This document shows, piece after piece, positions 62,285 to 64,000 of a stretch of DNA of 64,000 nucleotides. Every line of letters begins with the position of its first letter. Position 1 is the first letter of the stretch. Below the pieces are notes generated by a model. That model worked only from the letters and a program-made list of their open reading frames with translations, did not search any database and was not told the origin of the DNA. The DNA comes from Pedococcus sp. 5OH_020. GTDB lineage: Bacteria; Actinomycetota; Actinomycetes; Actinomycetales; Dermatophilaceae. Position numbers and translations under genes: made by a program. The stretch spans positions 124,001 through 188,000 of the forward strand of contig NZ_JAPYZV010000001.1 in the NCBI RefSeq assembly GCF_027812955.1, read 5' to 3'.

Positions 62285-63481
62285 ATGAGCGAGCAGAGCG
62301 GCAGCGTCGAGCCCACGGGTTTCTCCACCCGAGCGATCCACGCGGGGCAGGAGCCGGACGCGGCCACCGGCGCCGTGATCACCCCGATCTACCAGGTGTC
62401 GACGTACAAGCAGGACGGCATCGGAGGCTTCCGCGGCGGCTATGAGTACAGCCGTTCCGCCAACCCCACGCGCACGGCGCTCGAGGGCTGCATCGCGGCT
62501 CTCGAGGGAGGGGACCGGGGGTTCGCCTTCTCCTCCGGGCTCGCCGGGCAGGACACCGTGCTTCGGGCGCTGCTGAGGCCGGGGGACCACGTCGTCGTGC
62601 CGAGCGACGCCTACGGAGGCACGTACCGCCTCTTCAACACGGTGCTGACCAGCTGGGGGGTCGAGCACACCATCGCCCCGATGGGCGATCTGGACGCGGT
62701 GCGTACTGCCGTTCGGCCCGGGCGTACCCGCATGCTGTGGGTCGAGACACCCACCAACCCGCTGCTCGGCATCGCCGACATCGCGGCTCTCGCCGTGCTC
62801 GCCCATGACGCGGGCGCTCTGCTGGTCGTGGACAACACCTTCGCATCGCCCTACCTCCAGCAGCCGCTGAGCGTGGGGGCGGACATCGTCACGCATTCGA
62901 CGACCAAGTACTGCGGCGGCCACTCGGACGTCGTGGGTGGAGCCGTGGTCGTCGGCCGGGACATCGTCGTGCCCGGCTTCGAGGACGCCGCCGACCGGGT
63001 GGCCTTCCACCAGAACTCGATGGGCGCAGTTGCGGGCCCGTTCGACTCGTGGCTTGTGCTGCGAGGCCTCAAGACGCTGGCGCTGCGGATGGAGAAGCAC
63101 AGCGACAACGCCGAGCGCGTGGTCGAGCTGCTCGCGTCCCACCCGGCGGTGAGCGCGGTGCACTACCCCGGGCTCGAGACCCACCCCGGGCACGAGGTCG
63201 CCCGGCGCCAGATGAAGCGCTTCGGTGGGATGGTCTCGTTCCAGCTCAAGGCGGGGGAGGACGTCGCGGTCAAGGTGTGCGGCGAGACCGAGCTTTTCAC
63301 CCTCGGAGAGTCCCTGGGTGGCGTGGAGTCGCTCATCGAGCACCCCGCGAGGATGACACACGCGTCCGTCGCAGGCACGGAGCTCGAGGTCCCGGGCGAC
63401 CTGATCCGGCTGTCGGTCGGCATCGAGGACGCCGACGACCTCGTGGCAGACCTCAAGCAGGCGCTCGACCGGCTCGGCTGA
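62285..63481 (+). CDS. metB: Cystathionine gamma-synthase (Cys/Met metabolism PLP enzyme)
   Basis: A 398-residue PLP enzyme. Motifs: FSTRAIHAGQEPD, TPIYQVSTY, YEYSRSANPTR, SSGLAGQDTVLRAL, the PLP lysine at about residue 208 in HSTTKYCGGHSD, and SLGGVESLIEHPA near the C-terminus. It forms cystathionine from an O-acylhomoserine and cysteine; gamma-lyase activity is possible in this family. With cbs in the same window it places both transsulfuration enzymes together. Start ATG 62285 is supported by the adjacent -10 box. Confidence 0.92.
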   Translation: MSEQSGSVEPTGFSTRAIHAGQEPDAATGAVITPIYQVSTYKQDGIGGFRGGYEYSRSANPTRTALEGCIAALEGGDRGFAFSSGLAGQDTVLRALLRPGDHVVVPSDAYGGTYRLFNTVLTSWGVEHTIAPMGDLDAVRTAVRPGRTRMLWVETPTNPLLGIADIAALAVLAHDAGALLVVDNTFASPYLQQPLSVGADIVTHSTTKYCGGHSDVVGGAVVVGRDIVVPGFEDAADRVAFHQNSMGAVAGPFDSWLVLRGLKTLALRMEKHSDNAERVVELLASHPAVSAVHYPGLETHPGHEVARRQMKRFGGMVSFQLKAGEDVAVKVCGETELFTLGESLGGVESLIEHPARMTHASVAGTELEVPGDLIRLSVGIEDADDLVADLKQALDRLG

Positions 63482-63493
63482 GGAGCCCCGGCC

Positions 63494-64000
63494 ATGGGGG
63501 GCGTTCTGTGCCTGGACTTCGGGTCGACGTTCACCAAGGCCGTGCTCGTGGACCACACCGGTGAGCTCCTCGCGACGCACGCGACCCCGACCACGAGCGG
63601 GAGCGACGTCCTGGTCGGCTACCGGGCTCTTCGCGGCGAGCTGTCGGCGCATGGCGCCGTCGACCGTGTGCTGGCCTGTTCCAGTGCGGGCGGCGGCCTG
63701 CGCCTCGCCGTGGTCGGCTACGAGCGTGAGGTCACCGCCGAGGCGGGACATCGTGTGGGGCTCAGCGCCGGTGCCCGCGTCTGCCACGTGGCTTCCGGGC
63801 CACTGGACGCGGAAGGCGTGACGGCCCTCGGTGCCGCCCGTCCCGACCTGGTCCTGCTGGTCGGCGGTACGGACGGAGGCAACGCGGACGTATTGCGGCA
63901 CAACGCCGCCCGCCTGGCCGGGGCACGCATCGCCGCACCCATCGTGGTGGCGGGGAACCGGGAGGCGCGTGCCGAGGTGGCGGGGCTGCTGGAGGATGCG
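63494..64000 (+). CDS. GlmL/MutL-type ASKHA family protein (partial, N-terminal 169 residues)
   Basis: The gene starts at ATG 63494, 12 bases after metB, and runs off the window. Visible motifs match the glutamate-mutase-L (MutL/GlmL) family: LCLDFGSTFTKAVLVD (phosphate 1 of the actin-like fold), ACSSAGGGLRLAVVGYEREVTAEA (CSSAGGG and VTAEA), LLVGGTDGGN, and IVVAGN. GlmL is associated with adenosylcobalamin-dependent mutases and may act as a chaperone or reactivase. No mutase subunit is seen before the edge. The GC-rich coding sequence has the same look as its neighbours. Confidence 0.85.
   Translation, partial: MGGVLCLDFGSTFTKAVLVDHTGELLATHATPTTSGSDVLVGYRALRGELSAHGAVDRVLACSSAGGGLRLAVVGYEREVTAEAGHRVGLSAGARVCHVASGPLDAEGVTALGAARPDLVLLVGGTDGGNADVLRHNAARLAGARIAAPIVVAGNREARAEVAGLLEDA

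Noticed and set aside
62079-62288. 69-codon frame upstream of metB
   Set aside because: It runs into the metB start, has no ribosome site, and lies over the likely metB promoter.

Overview
The window is GC-rich, gene-dense chromosomal DNA from an actinobacterium. The evidence is the frequent GTG starts, the many 4-bp ATGA/GTGA gene overlaps, promoters of the TAnnnT type lying 6-7 nt before start codons, and a housekeeping block in the order mfd, mazG, eno, divIC-like, DUF501, ppx, which I recall also from Mycobacterium. The style fits Micrococcales, possibly Intrasporangiaceae, but no 16S rRNA is present and the family is a guess. I see no phage, transposase, plasmid gene or CRISPR array.

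Bases 1 to about 37,260 form a large exopolysaccharide (EPS) locus that continues to the left of the window. It has five plus-strand gene groups. Group A (1-10790): the end of an initiating sugar-phosphate transferase, a Gfo/Idh dehydrogenase, an epimerase, a 2361-residue secreted multidomain protein and a GT2. A GT4 (10835-11953) runs the other way. Group B (12265-17825): hddC-like, hddA-like, two DegT aminotransferases and a Wzx flippase. Group C (18012-26884): AlgD/Ugd-type sugar dehydrogenase, GT4, AsnB-like amidotransferase, two-domain oxidoreductase and heparinase II/III-like lyase. Group D (27051-31569): two Wzz-like chain-length proteins with degenerate kinase-like tails, and a Wzy polymerase. 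Group E (31832-36633): a GmhB-GmhA fusion, GT4, a CPxCG-containing epimerase and GT4. A convergent PAP2 phosphatase closes the locus. Together they describe a Wzx/Wzy-dependent polymer. The four activities for GDP-D-glycero-alpha-D-manno-heptose are all present, split between groups B and E. The dehydrogenase, transaminases and AsnB-like enzyme suggest uronic, amino or amidated sugars as well.

Bases 37,800-49,520 are conserved core: mfd, a SurA_N-like lipoprotein, mazG, a 2H phosphoesterase, a pseudouridine-salvage pair (HTH-PfkB kinase and psuG), eno, a FtsB/DivIC-like protein, DUF501, ppx and a tRNA with anticodon UAA.

Bases 49,560-64,000 are mixed: a nested inverted repeat, an anchored hypothetical protein, a Bax inhibitor-1 protein, a thiolase, an SGNH hydrolase, cystathionine beta-synthase, a decayed gene with a coupled small membrane protein, a BtuF-like binding protein, an MFS transporter with a universal stress protein, DUF1992, GNAT, a lamin-tail protein, MsrA, cystathionine gamma-synthase and the start of a GlmL/MutL ASKHA protein cut by the window edge. 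cbs and metB together give transsulfuration.

The most unusual content is the heptose pathway with its fused and motif-altered GmhB-GmhA, the giant DUF4082/FN3 protein with 801-bp internal duplications, the paired Wzz-pseudokinases, and a recurring leader motif in front of EPS operons.
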